DNA of 64,000 bases from assembly GCA_949317995.1 (NCBI GenBank), contig OX439036.1:5201207-5265206 (forward strand), read 5' to 3'. Positions within the stretch are counted from its first letter, which is position 1. Each line of letters opens with the position of its first letter. Source of the DNA: Acholoe squamosa. Taxonomy: Eukaryota; Annelida; Polychaeta; Phyllodocida; Polynoidae. The notes below the pieces were generated by a model. That model did no database searches. It saw only the letters and a program-made list of their open reading frames with translations, and was not told where the DNA came from. Shown here one piece after another: positions 32,540 to 43,619 of this stretch. Position numbers and translations under genes: made by a program.

Positions 32540-32895
32540 GGAGGGTGTTGCTCCTATGGTAAACAGAGCTGTGAGTATATGCCCTCTTTAAAAAGAAAGT
32601 CACGCTCTGCTTCAGCATTCAACTTGCACTCACCACATTAGTCTGAAAAGTCACCTGCATTGTTTAAAACAGAGAGAGCTGCACTATCAGGTACCTACTC
32701 ATGTCACACACTCTATACTATACTATACTGACTGACTTCTCCTGACTAGGTACCTACTCAAATCAGCCTTTTCTAGCACCGTACTAGCTTGACAACCTGT
32801 AAGCAACACAAGTGAAAAGTTACATGGAAAGTCAGTTCTGCAGAAGAGGCACTTCTTAACCAGTACTACCTTTTCCCATAGGAGCAACACCCTCC
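32540..32895 (+). mobile_element. MITE, GGAGGGTGTTGCTCC family, copy B
   Basis: 356 bp, ends GGAGGGTGTTGCTCCTATGG and CCATAGGAGCAACACCCTCC. Closely matches copy C at 62482-62835 over its length (CACTCACCACATTAGTCTGA, AGAGAGCTGCACTATCAGGT). No protein-coding capacity. Confidence 0.8.
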
Positions 32896-33030
32896 CGATG
32901 CAGTAGTACATCATGCATGGTGCCCCAATGAAGTGCTGGCCAGCAATCTCACTTCATTAGTGCATCATCACAACCATTGGGTATGATGCATTAATGCATC
33001 AGAAGCCTATAAAAAAGGGCAAAAATGGTT
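32896..33030. mobile_element. Nested-hairpin MITE, partial copy
   Basis: GATGCAGTAGTACATCATGC, CCCAATGAAGTGCTGGCC, CTTCATTAGTGCATCATC and GATGCATTAATGCATCAG are in family order. It abuts the preceding MITE directly. Confidence 0.6.
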
Positions 33031-33322
33031 AAACGTCCCATCACACAACCTAAACATGTCCCTCAACCCAACTACACTGACCCCAGGTATAACAGAACAT
33101 GTCCCTGGGGTAACCTTGGTCATAGTAGCTATATGATAGGTAGATATATGTATATTGACTTCCTGAGTGCATGTGTAGATTGACCTTGGTCAAGTTGTTA
33201 GGGTAAACATAGAAGTAATATTAGACAGACCCGTAACATAATGTGCAGTACAGGCCAAACACATCCCACATAACATTGGTCAATATATGGGGCAGGCAGG
33301 ATACCGATGACAGCGGGTTAAC

Positions 33323-34250
33323 TAGTCCTCAGGACTAAAGCGCCTGCCGCGTCCGCGCTGACGTAGATACCCGCAGACTACGCGGAGACACGCGGTGCGT
33401 ATGGGGGCATAGTCCTAGGGACTACGGTACCCTTTTAGTCCTGAGGACTGAAAATGTAATTTTCTAGTCGTCAGCACTAATGTGTGGTCCTCAGGACTAT
33501 GGATGTAGTCCAGAGGACTAACATCTAATTATCATGAATGTGTAGTGGACCTCCCGAGGACTAAAGTCTAGTCCTCAGGACTACATCTTTCGTCTCTAGG
33601 ACTAAAGATCTAGTCCGAAGGACATAGGATTTAGACCTGAGGACTAAAGATTTAGTCCTAAGGACTGTTTATTAATCCCCAGGACTACCATTCCAGGCTG
33701 AAAAAAAGACACTGAAAGTCCTAGGGACTACAGATAATAGTGCTGGGGACTTTACTTTAGTTCTGAGGACTAGGTAAGTATATATTTAGTCCTCAGGACC
33801 AAACAGAGGTAGCCCTGGGACTATGAATCTAGTCCCCAGGGGACCATGACTGTTTCTCTAGTCTTGGGGACTACAGATATAATGGTCTAGTCCTGGACTG
33901 ACTAGTCCTGAGGACCACTATACAGTCCTCAGGCCTTATGTTCTATCCCAGGGACTATGGAACAATGGCTGCTTTTTTTGCACCCAGGGCTATACCTATT
34001 TGACTGTACAAACATGTTGACAGGCACCCCTGGGGCCTAAGGCATTGGTCACAAGGACTGTGTCTCTAGTCCCAAGGACAATGTTCTAGTCCCCAGGACT
34101 GTATCTTTAGTCCCTGGGACTACACAGAGCAGTCCTGGGGACTTAGAAGTAGTCCTCAGGACTAAATTTGAAGTCCCGGGGACTAAAGATACAGTCCTGG
34201 GGACTAGAACATTGTCCTTGGGACTAGAGACACAGTCCTTGTGACCAATG
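33323..34250. repeat. Array of AGTCC-n-GGACT palindromes
   Basis: About 30 short inverted units in which AGTCC is followed after two to five variable bases by GGACT (AGTCCTCAGGACT, AGTCCTGAGGACT, AGTCCCCAGGACT, AGTCCTAGGGACT). Units are spaced roughly 18-28 bp apart. The five-base arms are conserved while the centres and spacers vary. A CpG-dense patch (33340-33400) lies near the left end. There is no coding potential and I know of no named family. Confidence 0.85.
34043..34250. repeat. 79-bp inverted repeat within the palindrome array
   Basis: Arms 34043-34121 and 34172-34250 are complementary at 78 of 79 positions by eye, with a 50-bp loop. Outer ends are CATTGGTCACAAGGACTG and CAGTCCTTGTGACCAATG. 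The arms themselves consist of four AGTCC/GGACT palindromes. Confidence 0.85.
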
Positions 34251-36106
34251 TACAAGAGATATTACCATAAAATAAAGTTTGGTTCTATTCAATATTCATT
34301 AGAAAATGTAATATCATTTGATAGAGCACTGTAATTTTCCTTCATATATGGGCCCCAATTATTTGGACAGCTGTAATCCCAGTATCGCATTGCCAAGCAC
34401 ATCACCTTTTGGCTTGGGTACTAAGTATGGACTGTAGATGACCTGTTTAATGGTGTGTCCATACAGCTTTGATCCTCAAAAGGCTCATACCATCAAGCAC
34501 ACTTTTTAAGATTGAATAATTGCCTGAGTAGATGTTATAATTTAACCGGCTTGACATTGTACCCATGGCGCGTAGCAGACAGTGTACACAGAGCGTTATC
34601 AGCTAACATGGTAAATGATGGTTCTTATCTATGGTTAATGGTGCATAGTGGTGAAGGTACCCTCAACCTGGAGGGGCTGCAGAGGGCCCTATTTTAACCT
34701 GGCTCTGATGTTGCTGAACAATGCCATTGTCAGTACTATGCCCTAATATATGGTTCTCATGTATTGTATCACAGCAGCCTTTATTGCTTCCTCCTTACCA
34801 GCAGGAAATCCGCTTCCTCTTGTTAAGAATGCTTGTAAATTTAGAATTGAGAGGTAGACTGCATTGTATTTAAGTTGGCCATGGTTAAATTACATCTTAC
34901 AATATATTGATCAGTTAGATGGCAGGCCAACGGAATAGCTAACCTAGATGTACTCTGATGCCCTAAGGTATACGGCACATGGCTATTGTATTATTGACCA
35001 ATGGGAGGCATCCCTGGCATATACTGCAGAGTCGGGGGCTGAAGGTGTTAGTCATAGTGCCGTCGGGGTCTAATGGCGGCCCCCAGCTGATAATGGCTAT
35101 GTGAGCTATAAACCCTTAGGTCACCACCATACAGGAAGCAGCAAAGCATAGTGGTCGTAAACTATATATAACTTCTACAGTGCCCCCTCTTCTAGTTAAT
35201 AGGAACAGGAAATGGAGCAGGAAATACTGCTAATTCTTCAAGCATATGTTCTATTTTTTGTAGTCTGAAACAAATCCTTGAAAAGTGCCATGTTCAGGGG
35301 CTTTCAGGTCGTTAACAGTTAACAGTCAGGTATGCGTGTGATCTACAATCAGAATATCACTACATTTCTCTTATAATAACCCAAACACACAATTCAAACC
35401 AACAAACTGAATAAATGTGATACCCATTCCCAAAATGGCTGACAGCCTGACAGGGGTGCTTCCTGATTAGCAGGCCCTCGGCAGGGCGTTTTGTGTTTCC
35501 TGTTCTAGACGCCAGCCGGGAATGAAGGTAATTATATGATTAGTTACCAGGACGATGGATCGCAATTATCAATTACCACTCCAAATATTTCCAAAATGAG
35601 CAGCATGGTGGGGCCCCTCGGTCTAGTCATGTGATGACAGGGAGATCTATTATTAGGTCTAGGATGTGAGGACAAGAGTCTGTTGTCCACCTGGATTCAG
35701 TTTTACCATACACCTCAGTACAAGAATCATTTTGACCCTAGTTGGGGCATATATAGAATCACCATGACCTTGGTTTCTGCAGCTCATTCTTGCTTTTAGG
35801 TTGACACTGTTCCAGTAACAGGACAGGGAAACACACATCATTGCATTAGTGAAAACGCTTTTACGGTCTCTTCTGGAAGGTTTGCACACAGACGCATGCA
35901 AAAGTTTTGCGCCCCCCCCTCTCGAGGGTCAAAGTGCTTTTTGACCCCCCCCTGAAGGACCGAAAATCGAGTGTAATATGCTCTTTTACCCTTTAGTAAC
36001 ATGAAGGCTTTTTTGCAAAACAGATGAAATTATTTTGACCCTCCCTGGTCAAGGGGTCTAAAAAATTCTGACTCCCCCCTCAACCCCTCCCTTGATCACT
36101 CGCTAA
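34251..36106. other. No recognised gene
   Basis: Frames are at most 80 codons without family resemblance. GCAAAAGTTTTGC at about 35898-35910 is a small palindrome; C-rich runs occur at 35911-35960 and 36060-36090. Confidence 0.35.
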
Positions 36107-36515
36107 GGAGGCTGTTTCTTAAGATGCTACAACTGCAAGTAGCCTCTACGATTTGAAACCCACAAGATTAGTGCTATAGGGATCATAGGGAGTGCCTTGT
36201 AACTGCTCTCTATGATAAGCTGTTTTGTAGTTATTACACAGGGCAGTTGTAGACTGTCAGACAACGGTTTTACAGTAGACTGCTTCTATTTCTGGAATAC
36301 AGTGGTAGCTGCTGTAGGTAGAAAACCAATGACCCAAACTGGATTGTGATGTAGCTATTACAGCGGTCTTTATATCCCATTTACAATTGCGGAGAGTATA
36401 GTACTGCATGTACAACATGACACCTCACATTGACTGTAATGTTCCTAAATTAAGGGATCCTACTTCAATTTGAAGGTGAGCAGTCGTTGCATGTCATATC
36501 AAGAAATGGCCTCTG
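36107..36515. mobile_element. MITE, GGAGGCCATTTCT family, long copy
   Basis: Left end GGAGGCTGTTTCTTAAGATG, right end ATCAAGAAATGGCCTCTGG. Interior is longer than in other copies (409 bp) and diverged, with TCTACGATTTGAAACCCAC and AATTTGAAGGTGAGCAGTCG. Confidence 0.6.
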
Positions 36516-37549
36516 GAGAATATCACAAGAAGCTGTAGATGACGTCACTGAAGCTGTTACTTAGTGACAAGGTACAGATGCGTTTTACGTGGCCATGTTT
36601 TTGAACAGGGTGTAATTGTGAAGCTTACAGTGGTCTTAACATGGGTTGCTACTCTTGGATTTAAGCCTACTGCGCAGGTTCCTGCGCAGGTTCCTGCGCA
36701 GATAGATCTTCATCAGAATCAGACCATTTTAGTATGCACATACACCAAACCCCTTAATGTCCACAAAAGAAAATTGGATGGCTTCAAACAAAATTGTGTA
36801 TTTTATGACACTTTGAATTTTTGGGACATTTGAATTTAGATTTTTCTCATGTTTCTCTAACAATATTTTGCACCTTAGAATTATAAATAATACCAACACA
36901 ATGCCTTAAAAGTGTTAGGCTATTCACAGTGACAGGGAGCATAATCATGAAGCAGTCCAATGACAAGGATTTGCATATTTTACGGATCATATACTATGCT
37001 TTGAATATAGATTTTTGTTAATTTTTTCAATACTTTCTTTATTCAAATGGCCAAAACTATAAAATAATGCATGGGACCCCATATCAACAATACTCTTATT
37101 GAAAGGCAAATTATCTGAACAATATTCCGAAGAAGTTTAAGAAAATTCTATTGGTTAAAAATGTGAATTTTATCTGTTTTTGTTTTGAAATAGTAGAAAA
37201 TTTAACCCTCTCTTTCCCGAAAAAAATTTAGAAAAGAAATTTACCCAGAATGCCATGTTATGGTGTTAAAATCAAAAATTCTTAATAAATATCAGACTGT
37301 TTACCATGCAAGCTTTTATATCTCTTTATTATATAGTTATGACAGAAAAAAATTCTCAAATCTGAAACATATTTTCTCTAATTTCTAGGTGAAGATTAAA
37401 ATACTTTTATTTTTCAAAAATCTGTAAAAAAAAAAAAAAAAAAAAAAGCTCGGGACCCCCTACTTTTCCTTTCAAATTCTTATTCTAGATTATTTTTTGT
37501 ACCTCTGGGAGAATATGAAGAAAATCTAGGATCTTTGATTCAATGGTAG
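36516..37549. other. AT-rich stretch with internal poly-A
   Basis: A 12-bp sequence (TGCGCAGGTTCC) is repeated about three times at 36670-36702. From 36780 the DNA is AT-rich, and an uninterrupted run of 22 A lies at 37426-37447. The run could be the tail of an old retroposed copy, but no matching body or target duplication was identified. Confidence 0.4.
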
Positions 37550-37795
37550 CGGATAATGACTCACAATGACAGCTACCCCTCCCCCCATATCACCCGAATC
37601 CAGAATCTACCCGACCATTGTCCTCAACAACAAGATGCTGTCATGACGTCACTAACAGACGCTGGCAGAATGCCAACAGATGATTTAGAAGCGCTTGGAA
37701 CCGGGTTTTTTTCCCTGCCATCATGTCCCGATGTGTCTATTATCGCTCATCACCAGACGCAGCCTGACCGTTGTTCGACTGAGACGTTACCCCAG
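37550..37795 (+). CDS. Candidate internal exon (82 codons), unknown protein
   Basis: Open for exactly 82 codons between an AG at 37548-37549 and the donor-like CCCCAG|GTAAAC at 37796. The translation has ordinary, hydrophilic composition with Asp, Glu, Gln, Pro and Cys and ends in QPDRCSTETLPQ. It is bounded upstream by an in-frame stop, and the pyrimidine tract before the AG is weak. The last 37 bp are copied in inverted orientation at 40111-40147, where the same peptide is encoded on the minus strand. No family recognised. Confidence 0.3.
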
Positions 37796-38130
37796 GTAAA
37801 CTAGGTCTAGCTCATTAGAAGTCTACCCCAGAGAGACAAGGAAAGTGACCAATCAGAGGCCAGAGTGCACAGCAGCAGGTGGAGGGGGCCAGCAGCTGCT
37901 ATAAATAGCATGGCAGTGGCTGTAGATCGTAGTTTGGGACTGTATGTATGATGTAAAAACACTGATATATGCATTTCTATGTAGAATTATGCTCTGTAAA
38001 TTAATTTTACTGACTGAATAACAAATATATTGAGAATTAGAGCACAGAATACCGCTACCATGGCATAGTTTTCTATTTCGGACATGTCTAGCTATCCCAG
38101 TATACAGTATGCTGACAACAATTGTCAAAG

Positions 38131-38582
38131 TCTACTTTACCCCAAGTAACCTATGCATCCATACATTACCACAGGTAACCTACCCATCAATACATTACCC
38201 CAGGTAACCTACCCATCCATACATTACCACAGGTAACCTACCCATCCATACATTACCACAGGTAACCTACCCATCCATACATTACCCCAGGTAACCTACC
38301 CATCCATACATTACCCCAGGTAACCTGCCCATCCATACATTACCACAGGTAACCTACCCATCCATACATTACCCCAGGTAACCTACCCATCCATACATTA
38401 CCACAGGTAGCCTACCCATCCATACATTACCCCAGGTAACCTACCCACTCATACATTACCCCAGGTAACCTAACCACCCATTCATTACCCCAGGTAACCT
38501 ATCCACCTATATCTTACCCCAGGTAGTCTACCCACCAATACCTTACCCCAGGTAGTCTACCCCATACATATATTACCCAAGG
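38131..38582. repeat. 29-bp array, left arm
   Basis: About 15 copies of a 29-bp unit of the form ATTACCCCAGGTAACCTACC. Every unit contains (C/A)CAGGTAAC, which resembles a 5' splice site. The array continues for about 30 bp beyond the inserted element, at 39369-39400. Confidence 0.9.
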
Positions 38583-38584
38583 TA

Positions 38585-39368
38585 GGGTAAAATCCGGTAG
38601 TATCGCACATCTTATTGTATCGTGCATCTACACTTACAAGGCCATATTTTCCAGGTTTTTGAAGATTTTGCAAATTTTCTTTTTGCAGTGGGTGCCCATG
38701 TTATATCTACACATGTTTCAATGCAGTTTGCTTCCCTCGGTTCTCTATATATTTTCTAGGCTTATTAACAACATAAAGGTGTCAAACTCGTCATTCCTAG
38801 CATGTCTTTTGTTAATAGATTCCCATAGAGAACAATAGTTACTTGAGTAAAGCTTATATCGCGCATATCTAGTTGTTATATCGCACACATTATAATGGAT
38901 ATATAGTAAAAAGTTATAACATAGCTAAGATGGAGAAAATCAGTCATGTGATAGCCATTGACATGATACAAGACTGGTAGAAAAATTAGGAGGCCAGTCC
39001 TCACCTGGCAGGTGTAATAGCATTCACCCTGGCCCTTGTCTTTTCACACCTAAATCACAGCTAAAGCTGTGAACACATGTGCGCGGTATAAGCTCTATGA
39101 CAAAACACATTATATTTGGGTTATATCGTGAATTACGCGATATAACCCAAAGGGCCACGATATAACCCAAACAATTACATAGTCTTCAGTACCCCCATCT
39201 CTCACCATGCGGCAGACCAAACAGTGCAGTTTCCCATGGGTGGTGAGCGCGACTGAGGTCCATATATGTACACGTCATAACATCGATTCCCAGTCCACTG
39301 TACCTTGTGCAGGGTGGCATATTTTGGTTGTATCGTGTCTTGGTGCGCGATACTACCCAATTTTACCC
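38585..39368. mobile_element. 784-bp TIR element, TA-flanked
   Basis: Starts GGGTAAAATCCGGTAGTATC and ends with the complement-type GATACTACCCAATTTTACCC. Both flanks are TA (38583-38584 and 39369-39370). The interior has repeated TATATCG-type motifs (TTATATCGCGCATATC, GATATAACCCAAAG) but no transposase. It interrupts the 29-bp array, whose units resume after it. Confidence 0.75.
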
Positions 39369-39424
39369 TATACAGGTAGTTTACCCACCCATACCCAGTA
39401 TCTCGAGTAAGCAAGGTGTCCATA

Positions 39425-39812
39425 GTGTACCTCAGGTAGTCAAAGGGTCTATAGTGTATCTCAGGTTGGGTTTTGTTGTGTATCTGTGGTAACATAGGGG
39501 TGAGATGTGTACCTGGGGTAAGCTAGGGGTGGGATGTGTACCTGAGGTAAGGTAGGGGTGGGATGTGTACCTGGGGTAAGGTAGGGATGTGATGTGTACC
39601 TAGGGTAAGGTAGGGATGGGATGTGTACCTGCGGTAAGGTAGGGATGGGATGTGTACCTGCGGTAAGGTAGGGGTGAGATGTGTACCTGGGGTAAGGTAG
39701 GGGTGTGATGTGTACTTGGGGTAAGGTATGGGTGGGATGTGTACCTGGGGTAAGGTAGGGGTGAGATGTGTACCTGGGGTAAGGTAGGGGTGGGATGTGT
39801 ACCTGGGATGTT
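39425..39812. repeat. 29-bp array, right arm (inverted)
   Basis: About 12 copies of GTGTACCTGGGGTAAGGTAG plus GGGTGGGAT. On the minus strand the unit reads TTACCCCAGGTACAC, the same period and core as the left array. Long minus-strand Pro/Thr/Tyr-rich frames here are translations of the repeat. Confidence 0.9.
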
Positions 39813-40208
39813 ATTGTAGATATGCCCATTATAAGAAATTATGCAATGATAGTGGTTGTCTTTACTCTCTATCTCCATATATTTACAATTTAGTCAGTAA
39901 AAATATACTAGAGAGCGAAATTCTACACACAAACTAAGATATCAGTGTGTTCACACCATGTTTGCAGCCTAAAAGTATGAGTTAGAACTCTGCCATATTG
40001 TCTATAGCAGCTGCTGGCCTCCTCCACCTGCTGCTGCTGTCCCTGGTCCGTGATTGGTCAGTTTTCTTGTCTATCTCAGGTAGCCTACTAATAAGTATTT
40101 GCTTGTTTACCTGGGGTAATGTTTCAGTCGAACAACGGTCAGGCTGCTCACCAGATACTCTACAATGGAAGCATGATGTGACCAGGAGGAGACCAGGAGG
40201 ATAACCTA

Positions 40209-40620
40209 AACAGAGCACTGAGAAGGTGCCCTCTCTCCCTGAGACGTCTTGCTCTGCTTCACCGTCAAACTTCCACTTACCATATTGGACCAAAATGCCA
40301 CCTGCCTTGTTTAAAAAGAGTGGGTACTGCCCAACCTTTTTATGTCCCCATTCTATTAATAGGAACAGGTGTAAAAAGGCCACAAACAGTGCTGGCAGCT
40401 GTAGGCAGAATTGATACTTAACAATATAGACTCAAACAGACATGCCTCATAAGCTGCTGAAGTACAAGACTAACTGACTACTCCACACAAGGTACCTACT
40501 CACGTCACCCTTCTCTGGCACCATACTGACATGACCACTTCTGTGTGATATAAAAAAAAACTACAAAAAAGTGACTGTTGCGCCAAAACTATCATTTCCT
40601 CTATGTGCAACACCCTCCAG
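40209..40620 (+). mobile_element. MITE, GGAGGGTGTTGCTCC family, diverged copy D
   Basis: Shares GTGCCCTCT, TTGCTCTGCTTCACCGTC, CCACCTGCCTTGTTTAAA, GGTACCTACTCACGTCAC and the right end GTGCAACACCCTCC with copies B and C. The left terminal repeat is not recognisable. It contains an extra AT-rich segment. Confidence 0.6.
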
Positions 40621-41455
40621 ATCTATTCAATATAGAGGAGCGAGGAGATGGCAGCAGCGGCTGAAAAGGGCGTCTAAAAAGGGAGGACTAGGAGCCATTC
40701 GAGGTAGACTTATAATAATGTTGCTTGTCAGTGAGCAGTACACTCAGTGGCCGCTGGTGGCGCTAGTAGGCCTGTTTCTGGTTCCTGTGGGCTTCATTAG
40801 CTGGTCATGTGATATCTGTGTAAATAGGAGGGGTAAGGAGACTTGATGGTGGCATGTGTGTGTGTGTGTGTGTGTTTCCTGGGAACTGGGGACTTGGACG
40901 TGAAAAAGTACCCACCAACTGGGGACCTCAAAATCTAACTGGGGACTTGGCCAAGCCCCTAATTAATTGAAACCTGTTTCAAGCAGGAAATAGCTTTGTG
41001 ATACCTAAGTGTTGATTTTGGCAAAAGTCCCCAGTTGCAGTCAAATTTGGACCACTCTCCATTCTCACCATGTCCACCCACACCACTGTCTGCTGAGTAA
41101 AAGTTGAAATTCCTAATGCCACGTCTGATACAAGTGGTCAATCTAACCCCTCGTCCTAATGGCAGAGTTTTCTAAAAATCATATGGATGCAATCTCTGGT
41201 GCTAGAAAGCCAATAAACCCTTCAGAACGTATTTGCCCCAGTTACCCGTATGAATCCCAGGTCCCCAGTTTGGAGCATAAACCAGTATGGGTGTGTGTGG
41301 GGGTTGGGGGAGGGACCAGTAACCCACAAGTAGAAGGAGGTGAACTGAAAGAAGTGAGCCGAAAAAGATAAGCGAGGCAAACCTGTTAAATCGAAATCAG
41401 GGCATCAGTACGAGCATATATGGCAGTTGTGGTGAACCTTTCCTCAGTATGTAAG
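40621..41455. other. No recognised gene
   Basis: A short GT run is at 40856-40875. GCCGCTGGTGGCGCTAG at about 40749 loosely resembles a CTCF core. Short frames only. Confidence 0.3.
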
Positions 41456-41530
41456 CACTATAAGGCCCCTCGATGTCTCAATACAGTCTAGAGCACTCCC
41501 ACAGCCATGACCAAGTGCATTATTCCCGTT
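41456..41530. mobile_element. Single arm of the 6545 foldback MITE
   Basis: AAGGCCCCTCGATGTCTCAA, CAGTCTAGAGCACTCCCACA and GTGCATTATTCCCG match the right arm at 6649-6715. The other arm is absent. Confidence 0.65.
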
Positions 41531-41968
41531 ATAACACAGAAAAATAACCCATCAGCCACCTGACAACATATCAATATCAATTGTGAAGTCTAAATGTGAG
41601 ATGAAGTTGATCTCCTGTGCTGGGAGTGCATTATCCATCTAGATAATGCACGGTCAATCAGCCAATCAGAATGCAGCATTCAGGATAATGCACTCTGGCT
41701 TCACCCAGCAGTGTTATAACTAGCGATACAGAGGACCTGTGCAACCAGCAATGCTCCAGCCTTCTCGCCTTTTCTCGTGAGAAACTGACTGACCTCAACC
41801 TAAAAATACTTAGAAATTTGTACATTTCTGGAACTAGCAGCACAACAAGACTTTGGCACCCATCTTTGCTGGTCATGGTAATTGGCATGTTCATTTTAAC
41901 CTATGACGGGCACCAACATTCGCATTTAGGGAGGGCTACAGGTAAGGCATTGGTAAAGGTGTTAGTGA

Positions 41969-42110
41969 ACAAGTAATCAACGGATAATTCATGATGTGTG
42001 TGTGTCAGCAAAGGATAATTACATGAGGGCACAGCCCGAGTATAATTATCCTTTGCTAACACACACAAGTCATGAATTATCCATTAACTACTTATTTTAT
42101 TACACGATAC
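41969..42110. mobile_element. Foldback MITE with GGATAATTCATGA arms
   Basis: Left arm GGATAATTCATGATGTGTG to CAGCAAAGGATAATTA; right arm TAATTATCCTTTGCTAACAC to TCATGAATTATCC. Arms are about 52 bp with a 30-bp centre. No clear target duplication. Confidence 0.7.
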
Positions 42111-42239
42111 CAATAGATAATCAATAGAATATCAATAAAATCAAGTTGAAAACAAAAATTGTTCCCCTCCCCGGGACTCAAAGTCTGCCATAGTGTGTGT
42201 ACACTAGGAGTCCTCCCACCAACACCTTTGCCAGACTGA

Positions 42240-42332
42240 AAAAAAAAAACAGATGAAACAGGCTGGGGCTTGAATGCCTACACCTGGGGTTTGGAGTGCT
42301 ACTTGCTAGCCACTATACTCTTGGTACATACA
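42240..42332 (-). repeat. tRNA-like SINE head or tRNA pseudogene
   Basis: On the minus strand TAGTGGCTAGCAAGTAGCAC resembles an A box and GGCATTCAAGCCCC a B box, spaced about 20-30 bp apart. A T-run follows on that strand at 42240-42250. It lacks a full acceptor stem, so an active tRNA gene is unlikely. Confidence 0.4.
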
Positions 42333-42597
42333 CCTTGGCGCCTGGCAGCTGTTGGTTTGGTCTGAATGCATCCCGCAGTCATCGCGGTTATGGGAGCAGC
42401 AGCAGTTGTGCTGAGGAGGGCTTGGCGTGACACGGACAGCCACTGGTGGCATTCTAAACACTTTGGAGGTCGTCCAGCAGTCGTCTATAATTATAATGCT
42501 ATTCTAACCTTGCGCATGTGAGAGTTGCTGGAAAATAAATTGGCAAAATCTAAAAGTAAATGAAAAGTGAACCAAGTGAAAGCTTCTGTAAGAAATG

Positions 42598-42845
42598 AAT
42601 GCAAGAGGGGGAGAGAGAGGGAGAGAAGGACAGAGACAGACAGAGGGAGAGAGAAAGTGAGAGAGAGAGACAGACAGAGGCAGACAGACAGAAACACAGG
42701 GAGATGATAAACAATCAGGGGAAGATTAGCCGTATATGGATACCTACAGAAAGTAATATGCAGGGTAAATACTTATATTACCACGCAGATAGAGAGAGAG
42801 GGAGAGAGAGACAGAGACAGAGAGAGACAGAGAGAGAGAGAGTGA
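42598..42845. repeat. GA/GACA-rich microsatellites
   Basis: Two purine-rich simple tracts (42598-42690 and 42788-42845) of GAGA, GACAGA and GGGAGA units with unique sequence between them. Confidence 0.9.
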
Positions 42846-42981
42846 CACAGAGTATGTGTGTAAGAGAGAGCAGGATGACGTCCCAGTACCTTAATGTCCT
42901 TTTCAGATAGGTTTTAACCCATATAGCTGTGCATCAACCTCCACCTCCAACTGACCGCCGTGCAGGGTTCGTGGAATCTAC

Positions 42982-43279
42982 AGGGGGCTATTGCTGAAAA
43001 CCTGAAGAGTGCACTAAGTTCTGAATATCATACATTCCCCATGCCCTTTTTCACTCTTCACCTTCCACTTACACTATTAGAGTGAAAAGCCAGAAAGTAT
43101 TTTTAAAATTAAACTGTACAGTCTACAAAAACTCAAATTACTCCTCTCTGGCACCTTGCTTCCTTACAACTTGTGGACAACACGGGCAAAAGCCAATACA
43201 GCATGAAATGTGAAATACTGTGGGTGAGCTATACATCAACAGCAGAACTATCTTTTCCTGTTTCAACAAGACCCTCCAG
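42982..43279 (+). mobile_element. MITE, GGAGGGTGTTGCTCC family, diverged copy E
   Basis: Shares CACCTTCCACTTACACTATT, AGTGAAAAGCC, CTGGCACC, and a right end ACAAGACCCTCCAGG, in the order seen in copies B-D. The left terminus has degenerated. Confidence 0.5.
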
Positions 43280-43619
43280 GACACCAGCTCTAGTGAGACT
43301 AGGAGGCATGGAGAGGCTCTGGGAGGAGCAGGCTGGGTAGACCACCAATTCGACTATATCACTACCCACATCCTTTTCCTTGAGAATCATTGTATCACTG
43401 TATTGCAGCGTAGAGTCGTTCTGATAGTACAAGTGTGTAACCTGAAGTAAAGCATGTATAGTGTCAGGCAATCAGATGCAGACATGAAAAGTAAGTTCTG
43501 AGGCCCTTTCTACTCTGTACCCATGTGGCTATAACATTGACGACCTGCCAGCACACATCGGGTGTGTTTTAACCCTACATGATCAATTTAATGTACCTGT
43601 GAGGCTTCAGTGGATACTA

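Larger units (their letters stand above)
37759..40147. repeat. 2.4-kb inverted duplication
   Basis: The left arm (37759 to about 38582) and right arm (about 39425-40147) are inverted copies. Outer ends GCAGCCTGACCGTTGTTCG and its complement are nearly identical. Next come GACCAATCA and GGCCAGCAGCTGCTATA, and a more diverged stretch with TTTTACTGACT. Then each arm carries a 29-bp minisatellite in opposite orientation. A 784-bp element is inserted in the left array. The duplication includes the end of a candidate exon and its donor site, so it may be an inverted genomic duplication rather than a transposon. Confidence 0.75.

Noticed and set aside
37426-37447. Poly-A tail of a processed pseudogene
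   Set aside because: The upstream 600 bp is AT-rich without a coding remnant, and no target duplication could be paired across it.
38131-38582. Protein-coding repeat in the 29-bp arrays
   Set aside because: Period 29 is not a multiple of three and the long Pro/Thr/Tyr-rich minus frames at 39461-39878 overlap in two registers.
42240-42332. Functional tRNA gene
   Set aside because: A- and B-box-like motifs are present but I cannot close an acceptor stem or a standard anticodon arm. The same holds for 8811-8882 and 11041-11106.
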